Source: Prauserella salsuginis (lineage in GTDB: Bacteria; Actinomycetota; Actinomycetes; Mycobacteriales; Pseudonocardiaceae). From it: a stretch of DNA of 64,000 nucleotides. The stretch spans positions 248,001-312,000 of the forward strand of contig NZ_JANBBF010000012.1 in the NCBI RefSeq assembly GCF_024648885.1, given 5' to 3'. A program made the position numbers and the translations under genes. Each line of letters begins with the position of its first letter. Positions within the stretch are counted from its first letter, which is position 1. This document shows positions 43,135-52,615 of the stretch, in pieces. The notes below the pieces were generated by a model. That model was not told where the DNA came from. It did no database searches and worked only from the letters and a program-made list of their open reading frames with translations.

Positions 43135-44334
43135 ATGACCGGCATAGCCACGGCGGGCGCGGGTGTCGTGACCGCCTGCGAACGGCTCCTCGACGACCTG
43201 GATGCGCTGACGCTGGAGATCGCACGGCTGATCCGCCAGGACGAGCCCTACTACGTCGACTACATGACCCAGCAGCAACTCGCCGACGCCGTCCGCCCCA
43301 ACATCATCTCGGCGCTGGAGAACGTGATCCGGAACGAGGCCAACCGGCCGACCGTCGCGCGCCGTACCGGCAGGGAACGAGCCGAGGACGGTGTCCCGCT
43401 CGACACGGTCCTGCATGCCTACCGGATCGGTACGCGCCATCTCTGGCACGAGCTCGTGCGGCAGTGCCGGGACGACCCCGAGGCGAGCCAGGCGCTGCTC
43501 GGCTCGGCGTCGATCCTCTGGAACTCCCTCGACCTGTCCTCGCAGGCGCTCACCACCGCATACCGGGATGTGGAGACCGAACAGCTCTTTCGCGACTCCC
43601 GGTTCCGGGAGGCGGCTCTGGCCGCGCTGTTCAGCGGCATCACGACCACGGGACGAGGGCTCGCCGACGTCGCGGCCGCACTGCGGCTGCCGAAGGTCGG
43701 GCGGTTCGTCGTCGTAGCCTCCGATCCCGAGTCGATGGAGCGCAGCCGGCCGCCGGTGTCCGCCGAACGGGCGCTGAGCTCACTCGGGGTCCGGTCCGTG
43801 TGGCGCTCCGAGGCGGACAGCGAACTCGGGCTCGTCGCGCTGACCAAGACCTACCGGACCGATCGCCTCAACCGGTACCTGGCCTCCATCACGACGGGCC
43901 GAGTGGGCGTCAGCGACGTGTTCGAGTCGATCGTCGCGACGCCGCAGGCGGTGCCCCAGGCGCTCATGGCCCGCGACGCTGCGACTCCCGGGAGCAACGT
44001 CGTGACCCGCTTCGACGAGGCCCGCGTGGCGGCACTCGTCACGGCCGCGCCCGAGCTGAGCGCGGGACTCGCCCGGCGCACCTTCGAGAAGGTGTTCGAC
44101 CTGCCGGCTGAGGAGCGGGGCGTGCTGTTCGACACCTTGGAGGCGTGGTTCGAGGCGCAGGGCTCGGCCGCCGACGCCGGGAACCTGATCCACTGCCACC
44201 AGAACACCGTCCGCTACCGGCTCAACAAACTCGCCCAGCTCAGTGGTCGTGATCCGCGGAGCCCGGTCGACGTGACACGGCTGTACCTGGCCCTGCAGGC
44301 GGTCAGGCTGCTGCCCGAGCAGGTGCACAGCTGA
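43135..44334 (+). CDS. PucR-type helix-turn-helix transcriptional regulator
   Basis: A 399-residue regulator with an N-terminal sensor region (RsbRD-like helical bundle around LIRQDEPYYVDYMTQQQL), a central GGDEF-like domain and a C-terminal PucR HTH, LIHCHQNTVRYRLNKLAQ. The ATG has GGAGG four bases upstream. It is divergent from the acyl-CoA ligase and could control it and the liv operon. It runs convergently into the tryptophan operon with only ten bases between stops, so no terminator separates them. Confidence 0.88.
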   Translation: MTGIATAGAGVVTACERLLDDLDALTLEIARLIRQDEPYYVDYMTQQQLADAVRPNIISALENVIRNEANRPTVARRTGRERAEDGVPLDTVLHAYRIGTRHLWHELVRQCRDDPEASQALLGSASILWNSLDLSSQALTTAYRDVETEQLFRDSRFREAALAALFSGITTTGRGLADVAAALRLPKVGRFVVVASDPESMERSRPPVSAERALSSLGVRSVWRSEADSELGLVALTKTYRTDRLNRYLASITTGRVGVSDVFESIVATPQAVPQALMARDAATPGSNVVTRFDEARVAALVTAAPELSAGLARRTFEKVFDLPAEERGVLFDTLEAWFEAQGSAADAGNLIHCHQNTVRYRLNKLAQLSGRDPRSPVDVTRLYLALQAVRLLPEQVHS

Positions 44335-44344
44335 CCCGCGTCGA

Positions 44345-45355
44345 TCACCGGCCGAGAAACCGTAGTGCGTTGCCCGACAACAGCTTGCCGCGTACGCGCT
44401 CGTCCAGGAACGGGCTGTCGCGCACGACCCTGCCCACCGGCCGTTCGCCGAGCGGGTAGGGATAGTCGCTGCCCAGCAGCACATGGTCCTCGCCGACGGT
44501 GTCGACGAGCAGGCGCAGCGCCGCCGGTTCGAAGACGACCGTGTCGACGAGGAACCGGTCGGTGTAGTGACTCGGCGGATGCTCCGAGCGTCCGCGGACG
44601 AGGTCGCTCCGGCGGTGCCAGGCGTTGTCGGCGCGCCCTAGCCAGAAGGGAAAACTGCCGCCACCGTGGGCGAAGCACATCCGCAGTGTGTCGGGTACGC
44701 GGTCGAAGACCCCGCCGAGGATCATCGCCAGGATCGACAGATGCGTCTCCGCGGGCATGCCCGTGAGCCAGCGGGCCATCCATCGGTCCAGCCGAGGTCC
44801 CTCCGACATGTCCCACGGATGGACGAACACCGGTGCTCCCACCTCGGCGCAGTGCTGGAGGAACGTCACCACACCCTCGTCGTCGAGGTCCCGGTCGCCG
44901 ATGTGATTGCCGATCTCGACCCCGCAGTGACCGGCGGCCAGGCTGCGGTCCAGCTCGGTACACGCCGCGTCGGCGTCCTGCAGCGGCACCTGGCAGAACG
45001 GTACGAACCGGGGGTCGTCCGCGGTGACGGTCAACGTGAGGTCGTTGAAGATCCGCGCCACCGCCGCCGCCTGTGCCGTGGGCCGTTCGTAGTTGAAGAA
45101 CACCGGGGTCGGGGAGACCACTTGGATGTCGACGCGATCCTCGGCCATGTCGGCCGCACGGACCTCGCGATCCCAGCACGCCGCTCCGACGGGGCGGAAC
45201 TGTGTGTCTCCGACCATGATCATCGCGTCCCGCTCGGAGTCGATCCGCAGCCACGGCCACCCGGAACCGCCGCACTCGGCTGCCAGGTCCGGCCAGCCGT
45301 GCGGCACGACGTGGGTGTGGACGTCGATGACGGGTGCGGCCTGCGCGCTCGTCAT
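44345..45355 (-). CDS. 2-amino-3-carboxymuconate-6-semialdehyde decarboxylase
   Basis: A 336-residue amidohydrolase-family decarboxylase (ACMSD). The metal ligands H13 and H15 are in VIDVHTHVVPHG, a further histidine in PVFVHPWDM and the aspartate in LLGSDYPYPLGERP; the last motif is characteristic of ACMSD. It removes the carboxylate from the ring-cleavage product of 3-hydroxyanthranilate and so prevents its spontaneous closure to quinolinate. It is the last gene of the operon and overlaps the dioxygenase gene by four bases. Confidence 0.9.
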   Translation of the reverse strand: MTSAQAAPVIDVHTHVVPHGWPDLAAECGGSGWPWLRIDSERDAMIMVGDTQFRPVGAACWDREVRAADMAEDRVDIQVVSPTPVFFNYERPTAQAAAVARIFNDLTLTVTADDPRFVPFCQVPLQDADAACTELDRSLAAGHCGVEIGNHIGDRDLDDEGVVTFLQHCAEVGAPVFVHPWDMSEGPRLDRWMARWLTGMPAETHLSILAMILGGVFDRVPDTLRMCFAHGGGSFPFWLGRADNAWHRRSDLVRGRSEHPPSHYTDRFLVDTVVFEPAALRLLVDTVGEDHVLLGSDYPYPLGERPVGRVVRDSPFLDERVRGKLLSGNALRFLGR

Positions 45356-45891
45356 GCCTTGCCCGGGTGCAGTGCGCCGCAGTCGCCGCAGGTCCGTGCT
45401 TCGGCGTCCTCGTAGAAGGCCTCGAACACCGGCGGCAGGTCGGCGACGATGTTGCGCACCTGCAGTTCGACCTCGTGCACGAGCCCGTTGCACTGCTGGC
45501 AGTACCACTGGAACTTCTCCAGCGTGCCTTCGGCGCGCACCCGTTCGAAGACCAGCCCGATCGAGCCCGGTTCGGGCCGTTGGGGCGAGTGCGGCACGGA
45601 TCCGGGCAGCAGCCACATCTCACCCTCACGGATGTGCACGGTGCGCGGGCCGTCCTCGGTGACGATGTCGACGTGCATGTCGCCCTTGATCTGGTAGAAG
45701 AACTCCTCGTAGGGGTCCACGTGGAAGTCGGTGCGCCGGTTCGGACCACCGACCACCATCACGATGAAGTCGGAACTCTCGGCGAACAGCTGCTTGTTGG
45801 CCACCGGTGGCTTGAGCAGCGACTGGTTCTCGGCGAGCCAGTGCGGGAAGTGCACGGGGTCGGTGATCGCGGTCGGGAGGGTCTCGCTCAT
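45352..45891 (-). CDS. nbaC: 3-hydroxyanthranilate 3,4-dioxygenase
   Basis: A 179-residue cupin dioxygenase that opens the ring of 3-hydroxyanthranilate. Iron ligands are H57 and E63 in [13 protein letters not shown] and H101 in LPGSVPHSP. The C-terminal rubredoxin-like iron site, C131/C134 (CQQC) and C168/C171 (CGDC), is present, as in bacterial homodimeric enzymes. It overlaps both neighbours by four bases. Its product is handled by the decarboxylase encoded immediately downstream. Confidence 0.93.
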   Translation of the reverse strand: MSETLPTAITDPVHFPHWLAENQSLLKPPVANKQLFAESSDFIVMVVGGPNRRTDFHVDPYEEFFYQIKGDMHVDIVTEDGPRTVHIREGEMWLLPGSVPHSPQRPEPGSIGLVFERVRAEGTLEKFQWYCQQCNGLVHEVELQVRNIVADLPPVFEAFYEDAEARTCGDCGALHPGKA

Positions 45892-46325
45892 GTCACAGGT
45901 CCTTCCTCTGTCGTGTCGGGCAGCAGCGCGACCACCTGCATCTCGATGAGCAGGTGCGGATGGGGGAGCTGGTGAACGGCCACCGTGGTGCGGGCAGGGC
46001 CGGATTCGTCGAAGAACTCGGCGTACACCTCGTTGTAGCCGCCGAAATCGTTCATGTTGACCAGGTAAGTCGTGGCCGAGACGATGTCGCCGAGGTCCGC
46101 GCCGACCTCGCGGAGCAGGTCTCCGATGTTCTTCAGGACGGCGCGGGTCTGGACGCGGATGTCGAGGGTCGTTGTGCCCAGGGCGTCGGCCTCGGCCCCG
46201 GCTATCGTGTTGTCAGGGCGCCGACTGCTCGTTCCCGACACGAACGCGAACCCACCCGCGAGTTTGACGTGCGGGAACCGTCCGCGCGGCGTGGCTTTGC
46301 CTGTGACGACCCGCGCGCCCGTCAC
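45888..46325 (-). CDS. RidA family protein, probable 2-aminomuconate deaminase
   Basis: A 145-residue RidA-fold enzyme. [20 protein letters not shown] at the N-terminus, [21 protein letters not shown] and the C-terminal [11 protein letters not shown] fit the 2-aminomuconate deaminase subgroup (AmnD/NbaF). It would convert 2-aminomuconate to 4-oxalocrotonate with release of ammonia. A generic enamine deaminase role is the alternative, but the operon position makes the specific role likely. The GTG start overlaps the upstream stop by four bases. Confidence 0.85.
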   Translation of the reverse strand: MTGARVVTGKATPRGRFPHVKLAGGFAFVSGTSSRRPDNTIAGAEADALGTTTLDIRVQTRAVLKNIGDLLREVGADLGDIVSATTYLVNMNDFGGYNEVYAEFFDESGPARTTVAVHQLPHPHLLIEMQVVALLPDTTEEGPVT

Positions 46326-47122
46326 GATCGCACCTCCACCGAGACGGCACCGAGCCCGTCGACCGTCGCGCGCACTCGCGTGCCCGCCTGCACCGGTTCG
46401 GCCGCGGTCGCGGCACCGGCGAGCAGCACCCAGCCCGCCCGTAGGCGCAGGCCGTCCTCGTCGGCGAGTCGAACGGCCTCGTCGAATGCCCGGCGAGGGT
46501 CGCCGAGGATGGCCGCCGTACTACCGGTCTGCACCGCCGTGCCGTCGACGTCCAACGTGACGGCGAGGTCCGTGAGCTGCGCGGGAACCGGTTGCCACGG
46601 GCCGATCGCGTACCGGGCCGCGGACGTGTTGTCGGCGATCACGTCGGGCAGCGTGAACCGGAACCCTTCGTAGCGGGAGTCGATGAGCTCCAGTGCGGGG
46701 GCGACCGCGTCGACCACGTCGCCGAATGCGTCCCCCGGAGCGGCGTCCCTGCCGATACGGAACGCGACCTCGGGCTCGATACGCGGATGGATACGGCCGG
46801 TGAGCGACAGGGTGCCGTCGCCGACGGCCATCGTGTCGGTGAGCCGTCCCCAGATCGGTGAATCGACACCCATCTGTGCCATCTTCGCCGCGCTCGTCAG
46901 ACCCATTTTGAGACCGGTGAGCTGCTCGCCCCGATCCAGTCGGCGTCGCACCACCGACCGTTGCACCGCATACGCGTCCGCTACGGGTGCACCATCCAAT
47001 GCCGACTGTCGGCTGAGCGCGGCGGCATTGAGGGCGGCGTCGTCGAGCGCCGCCGCCAAGCGGTCGATCTCCGCCTGGTCCAGCGTTGCGCCGCCGCCGG
47101 TGGCCCGGTGATCGTCGGTCAT
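46322..47122 (-). CDS. 2-keto-4-pentenoate hydratase / 4-oxalocrotonate decarboxylase family protein
   Basis: A 266-residue FAA-hydrolase-related enzyme. [20 protein letters not shown] and [15 protein letters not shown] contain the conserved metal and substrate residues. In the meta-cleavage pathway the decarboxylase converts 4-oxalocrotonate to 2-oxopent-4-enoate and the hydratase then adds water; the two are homologous and cannot be told apart by eye. Only one copy is present, with no aldolase or acetaldehyde dehydrogenase in the operon, so the lower pathway must be completed elsewhere. Position after the deaminase gene favours the decarboxylase. Confidence 0.85.
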   Translation of the reverse strand: MTDDHRATGGGATLDQAEIDRLAAALDDAALNAAALSRQSALDGAPVADAYAVQRSVVRRRLDRGEQLTGLKMGLTSAAKMAQMGVDSPIWGRLTDTMAVGDGTLSLTGRIHPRIEPEVAFRIGRDAAPGDAFGDVVDAVAPALELIDSRYEGFRFTLPDVIADNTSAARYAIGPWQPVPAQLTDLAVTLDVDGTAVQTGSTAAILGDPRRAFDEAVRLADEDGLRLRAGWVLLAGAATAAEPVQAGTRVRATVDGLGAVSVEVRS

Positions 47123-48591
47123 GAAACCTCCACACACACGTTGGTGTACTCGCTGTAGAAATCCAGCGAGTGGGTGCCGCCTTCGCGGCCCACGCCGGAC
47201 GCCTTCATACCGCCGAACGGCGTACGCAGGTCGCGCAGGAACCAGGTGTTGACCCACATCAGGCCGACGTCGAGCGCCGCCCCTGCCCGATGCGCCCTGC
47301 CGACGTCACGAGTCCACACCGTGGCGGCGAGCCCGTAGTCACCGTCGTTGGCCAGTTCGAACGCCTCGTCCTCGGAGTCGAAGGGAGCGACGTGACACAC
47401 CGGACCGAAGATCTCCTCCCGGTTGGTGCGGGCTTCGGGCCCGAGTCCGGTCAGGACGGTGGGCCGCACGTACCAACCGCCGTCCCGGTCGTCACCGAAC
47501 CGCGGGATGTCGCCACCGGCGAGCACCGTGGCGCCTTCGGTTCTGGCCAGGTCGACATAGCCGAGCACCTTCCGGCGGTGCTGTTCGGAGATCAGTGGCA
47601 TCGCGGTCGTGCCCGGTTCGGTGGGCTTGCCGAAAACCTGTTCGCCGGCGCGTTGCGCGAGCCTCGTCGTGAACTCGTCGAAGATCGGACGCTCCACGTA
47701 GAGCCGCTCGGTGCAGAGGCACACTTGACCGCCGTTGGTGAACGACGACCGGACGGCACCCTCCACCGCCGCGTCCAGGTCGGTGTCCGCGAACACCAGA
47801 CCCGCGTTCTTGCCGCCCAGTTCGAACGACACGGCCTTGACGCCGTCGGCGGCCGCTGCGGCGATGGACCGGCCGGTGGCCGAGGCGCCGGTGAACGTGA
47901 CGGCATCGACGCCGGGATGCCGGGTCAACAGTTCGCCCGCCGACCCGGGTCCGAATCCGTGCACGAGGTTGAACACGCCGTCAGGGACGCCGGCCTCGGC
48001 GAGGATCTCACCGAGGAGCGTCGCCGAGGACGGGGTCTCCTCGGACGGCTTCACCACGACGGCGTTACCGCACGCCAATGCCGGGGCGAGTTTCCAGGTC
48101 AACAGGAGCAGTGGAAGATTCCACGGCACGATGATCGCCACGACCCCCGCGGGCTTGCGCACCGCGTAGTTGAGGGCACGTCCACCCGCGGTGGCGGTGG
48201 TGAACGACGGTGTCGGAGTGCTCGTGACGAGGTCGGCGAACGCGCGGAAGTTCGCCGCGGCTCTCGGCACGTCCAGCGTCGTGGCCTGGTCGATCGGCTT
48301 TCCGGTGTCCGCGAGTTCGGCGGCGACGAGGTCGTCGAACCGGCGGTCCAGTTCGTCGGCCACCCGCCGCAGCGCCGCGGCGCGTTCCCGCTCGTCGGTC
48401 CGACCCCACGGGCCGCGCAGCGCGGCGCGGGCTGCCACCACGGCTGCGTCGACTGTGGCCTGATCCGCCTCCGCGACGGTGGCGATGGTGCGTCCGGTGA
48501 CGGGACTGCGCTTGTCGAACCAGCCGGCCCCGTCGACCGATTCGCCCGCCACGAGGTTGCGCAGCACCGTGGGTGTTTCCGTAGTCGTCAT
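47119..48591 (-). CDS. Aldehyde dehydrogenase, probable 2-aminomuconate 6-semialdehyde dehydrogenase
   Basis: A 490-residue NAD-dependent aldehyde dehydrogenase. The catalytic glutamate is in VSFELGGKNAGLVFA and the catalytic cysteine in FTNGGQVCLCTERLYV; the CLCTER sequence after the glycines is typical of the 2-hydroxymuconic/2-aminomuconic semialdehyde group. It follows ring cleavage and decarboxylation in the pathway. Four-base overlaps join it to both neighbouring genes. Confidence 0.88.
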   Translation of the reverse strand: MTTTETPTVLRNLVAGESVDGAGWFDKRSPVTGRTIATVAEADQATVDAAVVAARAALRGPWGRTDERERAAALRRVADELDRRFDDLVAAELADTGKPIDQATTLDVPRAAANFRAFADLVTSTPTPSFTTATAGGRALNYAVRKPAGVVAIIVPWNLPLLLLTWKLAPALACGNAVVVKPSEETPSSATLLGEILAEAGVPDGVFNLVHGFGPGSAGELLTRHPGVDAVTFTGASATGRSIAAAAADGVKAVSFELGGKNAGLVFADTDLDAAVEGAVRSSFTNGGQVCLCTERLYVERPIFDEFTTRLAQRAGEQVFGKPTEPGTTAMPLISEQHRRKVLGYVDLARTEGATVLAGGDIPRFGDDRDGGWYVRPTVLTGLGPEARTNREEIFGPVCHVAPFDSEDEAFELANDGDYGLAATVWTRDVGRAHRAGAALDVGLMWVNTWFLRDLRTPFGGMKASGVGREGGTHSLDFYSEYTNVCVEVS

Positions 48592-49910
48592 AGCCGGTTC
48601 CTCCTGCTCAGCCGGGCGGTCGCCGCCACGATGCCTCCCGTGAGTAGCGTGAACGCGCCGCCCAGCGCACGTTGCTGGGCGGCGACCCGGCGCCGGACAT
48701 CGGCGTACGGCACGGTCGAGAACGACACGAGCTCGTAGCGCGACACATAGCGACCGGGGAGAAGCCGTTCCAGCGTGTGTTCGACCGCCTTGGTCGCACG
48801 GAACATCGGGGAGGCGACCTTGTCACGCATCTCCACGAAGTTGTCCAGCGCCATGTCGGCGATCGTGTCGGCGTGAACCTTGCGCCGGGCGTCGAACAGC
48901 TCGAGGGCCCCCTGCCACGAGTCGGCCTCGTCGAGACAGCGATCGAGCACCACGACGTCCTCGAAGCCACAATTGGCGCCCTGTCCGTAGAACGGGACGA
49001 TGGCGTGGGCCGCGTCGCCGATCAGGCACACCGAACCGCCGGCCTGCCACGGCGTGCAGCGCACCGTTCCCAGCAACCCGACGGGGTTGGCGAGGTAATC
49101 ATCGACGAGCGTCGGAGCCAGCGGGAACAGATCCGGGTAGTGGGTGCGGAAATGCCGTTCGATCGCGGCCGGGCTGCTCAGTGAGGCGAAGCTCGCCGTC
49201 CCGCCGGTCGGCCAGAACAGGGTGCAGGTGAACGATCGGTCCGGGTTCGGCAACGCGATCATCATCGCGCTGCCACGCGGCCAGATGTGCAGCGCGCCCG
49301 GATCGAGTGCGAACTCCCCGTCGACAGGCGGAACGGTGAGCTCCTTGTATCCGTAGTCGAGGAAATCGAGGCTCTCGTCGAGCTCCTCCTGGGCAAGCAT
49401 GTGGCCGCGCACGGCCGAGCCCGCGCCGTCGGCGCCGAACACGACCCGCGCTTCGGCATGCACCTCGTCGTGCGGGGTGGCGAAGGTCAGCGCACCCTTC
49501 CCGGTGTCCAGCTCGGTGAGTCTGTGTTCGAAATGGACGGTCACGCCGGCTTCGGACGTGGCCGCGTCGAGCAGGGTGTTGTTGAGTGCTCCCCGGCTGA
49601 TCGAATTGATGGCACGGGTGCCGTCCGCGCTGTAGGGCTGAAGGACGGGCGTGCCGGTTGGCGGGTGGACCATGCGCCCCCGCATCGGCAGTGCGTCGGC
49701 CATCACACGGTGCTCGAGGCCGACTCTGCGGAGTGCGTCCAGGCCCCGTTCGGAGATCGCGAGGTTGATGGAGCGGCCACGTTCGGCGTCCGCCGTCCGG
49801 GGGTCGGGTCTGCGCTCGTAGAGGTCGACCCGGTGCCCGCGGCGGGCCAGGTAGTACGCCAGCAAACAGCCGGTGAGCCCGGCGCCGACCACGGCGACGT
49901 CGTCGGTCAT
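48588..49910 (-). CDS. kmo: Kynurenine 3-monooxygenase
   Basis: A 440-residue FAD-dependent hydroxylase converting kynurenine to 3-hydroxykynurenine with NADPH and oxygen. VAVVGAGLTGCLLAYYLARRG is the FAD fold; RGRSINLAISERGLDALR and LIGDAAHAIVPFYGQGANCGFED are signature KMO segments. A hydrophobic C-terminal stretch resembles the membrane-associated tail of other KMOs. Overlap of four bases with both kynU and the dehydrogenase gene. Bacterial KMO is uncommon compared with the anthranilate route and marks this operon as the meta-cleavage type. Confidence 0.93.
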   Translation of the reverse strand: MTDDVAVVGAGLTGCLLAYYLARRGHRVDLYERRPDPRTADAERGRSINLAISERGLDALRRVGLEHRVMADALPMRGRMVHPPTGTPVLQPYSADGTRAINSISRGALNNTLLDAATSEAGVTVHFEHRLTELDTGKGALTFATPHDEVHAEARVVFGADGAGSAVRGHMLAQEELDESLDFLDYGYKELTVPPVDGEFALDPGALHIWPRGSAMMIALPNPDRSFTCTLFWPTGGTASFASLSSPAAIERHFRTHYPDLFPLAPTLVDDYLANPVGLLGTVRCTPWQAGGSVCLIGDAAHAIVPFYGQGANCGFEDVVVLDRCLDEADSWQGALELFDARRKVHADTIADMALDNFVEMRDKVASPMFRATKAVEHTLERLLPGRYVSRYELVSFSTVPYADVRRRVAAQQRALGGAFTLLTGGIVAATARLSRRNRL

Positions 49911-51160
49911 GACACCTCCCGCGCCAGCGCGTCGGCGGCGCGCCAGCAGTCGTGGTGGGTCGAGTACAGCGGGGCCGGGGCGAGCCGCAGCACGTCCGGC
50001 TCGCGGGCGTCGGTGATGACGCCGTACTCGTGGCGCAGCCGCCGCGCGAGCCCGCCCGCGTCGTGCGGGGGCTCGACGCGCAGGGACAGCTGCGCTCCGC
50101 GGCGGGCGGGATCCCGCGGCGTGAGCAGCTCCACCGGCCTACCCGGCAGCACCTCGTCCAGCAGCCCTTCGAGGTAGGCGGTGAGCCGCAGGCTGCGTTC
50201 CCGCAGGGCCGGCATGCCGATCCGGTCGAAGAGTTCCAGCGAGGTGCGGACCGGTCCCATCGCGAAGATCGGTGGGTTGGAGACCTGCCAGGCGTCGGCG
50301 CTCGCGGGCGGACGTGAGACGGGCGACATCTCGAAGCGGGTGGCGGCGTCGGTGCTCCACCATCCCTCGAACCGCGGCAGCGACGGGTCGTCGAGGTGGC
50401 GTTCGTGGACGAACACCCCCGCCAGCGCGCCGGGCCCGGCGTTGAGGTACTTGTACGAGCACCACGCCGCGAAATCGGCGCCCCACTCGTGCAGCCGCAG
50501 CGGCACGTTGCCCGCGGCGTGGGCGAGGTCCCAGCCGACCACTGAGCCCGCGGCCCGTGCCGCCGCGGTGACCGCCGGGATGTCCATCAGCTCACCGGTG
50601 AGGTAGTTGACGCCGCCGAGCAGGACGAGTGCGACGGTGTCCCCGTCGGTCCGCAGGTGGTCGAGCACCTCCCGCTCCGACCGCAGGCGCACGACGGTGT
50701 CGTCGGGGTCCAACCCGTGGAACCGTGCTTGGCTGCGGACCGCGTAGCTGTCGGACGGGAAGGCGGAGTCCTCGATCAGGATGCGCACGCGGTTGCCACG
50801 CGGCCGGTAGAACGACACCATCAGCAGGTGGAGGTTCACCGTCAGTGAATTCATCACGACGGTTTCCGCGGGCAGCGCTCCCACCAGCCGTGCGGCCGGC
50901 TCGGTGAGCAGTTCGTGGTACGGGTACCAGGGTCGTTTCGCGTCGTGGTGTCCCTCGACACCGAACCTGGCCCAGTCGTCGAGGTCCTCGCACAGCTGCC
51001 CGCGCGTGGCGCGGGGCTGGAGTCCGAGCGAGTTGCCCGCGAGGTAGGCCGATTCGGTGTGATCCCCGCCGTCGGCAGGCGGGACCAGGAAGAGCTCTCG
51101 CCAGCCCGGGTCGGACCTGTCGAGGTCGTGTGCGCGTGCCTCGGTCATCGAGTCGGTCAT
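49907..51160 (-). CDS. kynU: Kynureninase
   Basis: A 417-residue PLP enzyme that cleaves (3-hydroxy)kynurenine to (3-hydroxy)anthranilate and alanine. ESAYLAGNSLGLQPRATRG near the N-terminus, VGWDLAHAAGNVPLRLHEWG and the PLP lysine segment WCSYKYLNAGPGA are diagnostic. ATG at 51160 is ten bases after the tryptophan dioxygenase stop, with GAGG upstream; a second in-frame ATG lies at 51148. Paired with kynurenine 3-monooxygenase, it probably acts mainly on 3-hydroxykynurenine. Confidence 0.94.
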   Translation of the reverse strand: MTDSMTEARAHDLDRSDPGWRELFLVPPADGGDHTESAYLAGNSLGLQPRATRGQLCEDLDDWARFGVEGHHDAKRPWYPYHELLTEPAARLVGALPAETVVMNSLTVNLHLLMVSFYRPRGNRVRILIEDSAFPSDSYAVRSQARFHGLDPDDTVVRLRSEREVLDHLRTDGDTVALVLLGGVNYLTGELMDIPAVTAAARAAGSVVGWDLAHAAGNVPLRLHEWGADFAAWCSYKYLNAGPGALAGVFVHERHLDDPSLPRFEGWWSTDAATRFEMSPVSRPPASADAWQVSNPPIFAMGPVRTSLELFDRIGMPALRERSLRLTAYLEGLLDEVLPGRPVELLTPRDPARRGAQLSLRVEPPHDAGGLARRLRHEYGVITDAREPDVLRLAPAPLYSTHHDCWRAADALAREVS

Positions 51161-51170
51161 CGCTCGTACC

Positions 51171-51983
51171 TCACACGTGAGTGCGGGCCGACCAGAGCTC
51201 CGGGAACACAACCCGGTTCATGCTCTGCTCCAACCAGCCGATGCCGTTCGTGCCACCGGTGCCGGACTTGGCCCCCATCGCACGGCGCACCGCGCCGAGG
51301 TGCCGGTAGCGCCACTCGGAGAACTGCTCGGCCACCTCCGTGAGCGCGTCGGCCAGCAGCCGCAGGTGGTTGTCGGGAGCCGTGTCGGCGAGCACGTCGG
51401 CCCATGCGGCCTCGACGGCCGGGTCCGGTTCGTGCTCGACAGTGTGGTCGCGTTCGAGGAGCGTGGCCGGGATGTCGTAGCCGCGGCGGGCGAGCGCGGC
51501 GATGGCGTCGTCCCACACGCTCGGTTCGGCGAGGGTCCGCTGCAGTGCGTCGTGTTGTTCGGGGTCGACGCGGTGCGGCCGCGTCAGCGACGCCGTCTTG
51601 AGGCCGAGGCGGAACTCCAAGTGGCGGTACATCGCCGACTGCATGCCGGATGCGTCGCCGAGGTTGGCGCGGAAGCGGTTGAAATCGGCGGGAGACATCC
51701 AGCGCAGTCCCTGCCAGCTCGCGTTCAGGCCGTCCAGGTGCAGCGCGGCTCTCCGCAGCGGGGCGAGCGATTCCCAGACCTCGTCGGTTCGCAGTGCGCG
51801 CTGTGCCTCACGGAGTTCGAAGTCGATGAGGTTGAAGTAGAGCTCCATGATCTGCGAGATCATGAGGAACGACATCTCGCCCGGATCGTCGGTGTTCGTC
51901 TGTTGTAGACGGTGCAGAGTTCCGGCGTGGACGTATCTGTCGTAGGGAACCCTGTCGTATGCCACCCCGGTCGTGGAATCCAT
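51171..51983 (-). CDS. kynA: Tryptophan 2,3-dioxygenase
   Basis: A 270-residue heme dioxygenase catalysing the first step of tryptophan degradation to N-formylkynurenine. YDRYVHAGTLHRLQQ, EMSFLMISQIMELYFNLI and the heme-ligand region SEWRYRHLGAVRRAMG, then GTGGTNGIGWL, match bacterial enzymes. It is the first gene of the minus-strand operon and faces the Lrp/AsnC regulator across 123 bases. Confidence 0.95.
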   Translation of the reverse strand: MDSTTGVAYDRVPYDRYVHAGTLHRLQQTNTDDPGEMSFLMISQIMELYFNLIDFELREAQRALRTDEVWESLAPLRRAALHLDGLNASWQGLRWMSPADFNRFRANLGDASGMQSAMYRHLEFRLGLKTASLTRPHRVDPEQHDALQRTLAEPSVWDDAIAALARRGYDIPATLLERDHTVEHEPDPAVEAAWADVLADTAPDNHLRLLADALTEVAEQFSEWRYRHLGAVRRAMGAKSGTGGTNGIGWLEQSMNRVVFPELWSARTHV

Positions 51984-52023
51984 GGTGCATGATCCTGGTC
52001 CGGGACGGTCCGTGTGCGGAATA

Positions 52024-52035
52024 CCGTCTCGACGG
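52024..52035. promoter_or_regulatory. Small dyad in the tryptophan operon control region
   Basis: CCGTC-TC-GACGG lies 41 bases upstream of the tryptophan dioxygenase start in the divergent gap. It is a possible site for the adjacent Lrp/AsnC regulator, though the GC-rich arms could occur by chance. Confidence 0.25.
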
Positions 52036-52106
52036 CCTTGCGGGGTTCCTGCCGTCGATTTCCCGGCATATCCTCGCGGTCACTTAACGAACGAGAGGAT
52101 CGCCAG

Positions 52107-52550
52107 GTGGACAGCATGGACTGGGAGATCCTGCGGGAGCTGCAGGACAACGCACGGCTGTCGTTCAGCGAGTTGTCGCGGCGGGTGCACCTGTCTCCGC
52201 CCGCGGTCACCGAACGCGTGCGCAGGCTCGAGGAGGCCGGCGTGATCACCGGCTACCACGCGCACGTCGACCTCGGCAGCGCAGGTTGGACGGTCGCCGC
52301 CTTCATCCACATGAGCTGTCACGGTCCGCGGTGCGTGCTGCGCGACCCCGAGGTCGCCGAATGGCCCGAGGTGCGTGAGATTCACCGGGTCACCGGTGAT
52401 ATGTGCAGTGTGCTGAAGGTCGCGGCCGAATCCATGGTCGCCTTCGAGGACCTAATCGACCGGCTTGCGGTCTACGGCCGTCCGTCGAGCACGATGGTGC
52501 TGTCGACGCCGGTGGAGCACACCCGGGTGGTCAGCACCGAAGGGCGGTAG
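52107..52550 (+). CDS. Lrp/AsnC family transcriptional regulator (kynurenine operon, KynR-like)
   Basis: A 147-residue regulator with the AsnC helix-turn-helix (MDWEILRELQDNARLSFSEL, then LSPPAVTERVRRLEEAGVI) and a C-terminal RAM effector domain. GTG at 52107 has GAGAGGAT upstream. Divergence from tryptophan dioxygenase parallels the Lrp-type KynR that activates kynurenine genes in proteobacteria, so kynurenine or tryptophan is the expected effector. A strong hairpin follows the gene. Confidence 0.9.
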   Translation: MDSMDWEILRELQDNARLSFSELSRRVHLSPPAVTERVRRLEEAGVITGYHAHVDLGSAGWTVAAFIHMSCHGPRCVLRDPEVAEWPEVREIHRVTGDMCSVLKVAAESMVAFEDLIDRLAVYGRPSSTMVLSTPVEHTRVVSTEGR

Positions 52551-52564
52551 CGGGCGCGTGCCCA

Positions 52565-52593
52565 GGGCGTCGCGCTCCCGGAGCGCGACGCCC
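52565..52593 (+). terminator. Strong hairpin after the Lrp/AsnC gene
   Basis: Fourteen-base arms (GGGCGTCGCGCTCC and GGAGCGCGACGCCC) are separated by a single C, starting 14 bases after the regulator stop. It probably ends that transcript and isolates the next promoter. Confidence 0.7.
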
Positions 52594-52615
52594 GGTCGGG
52601 GAGTCCATCAACGGA

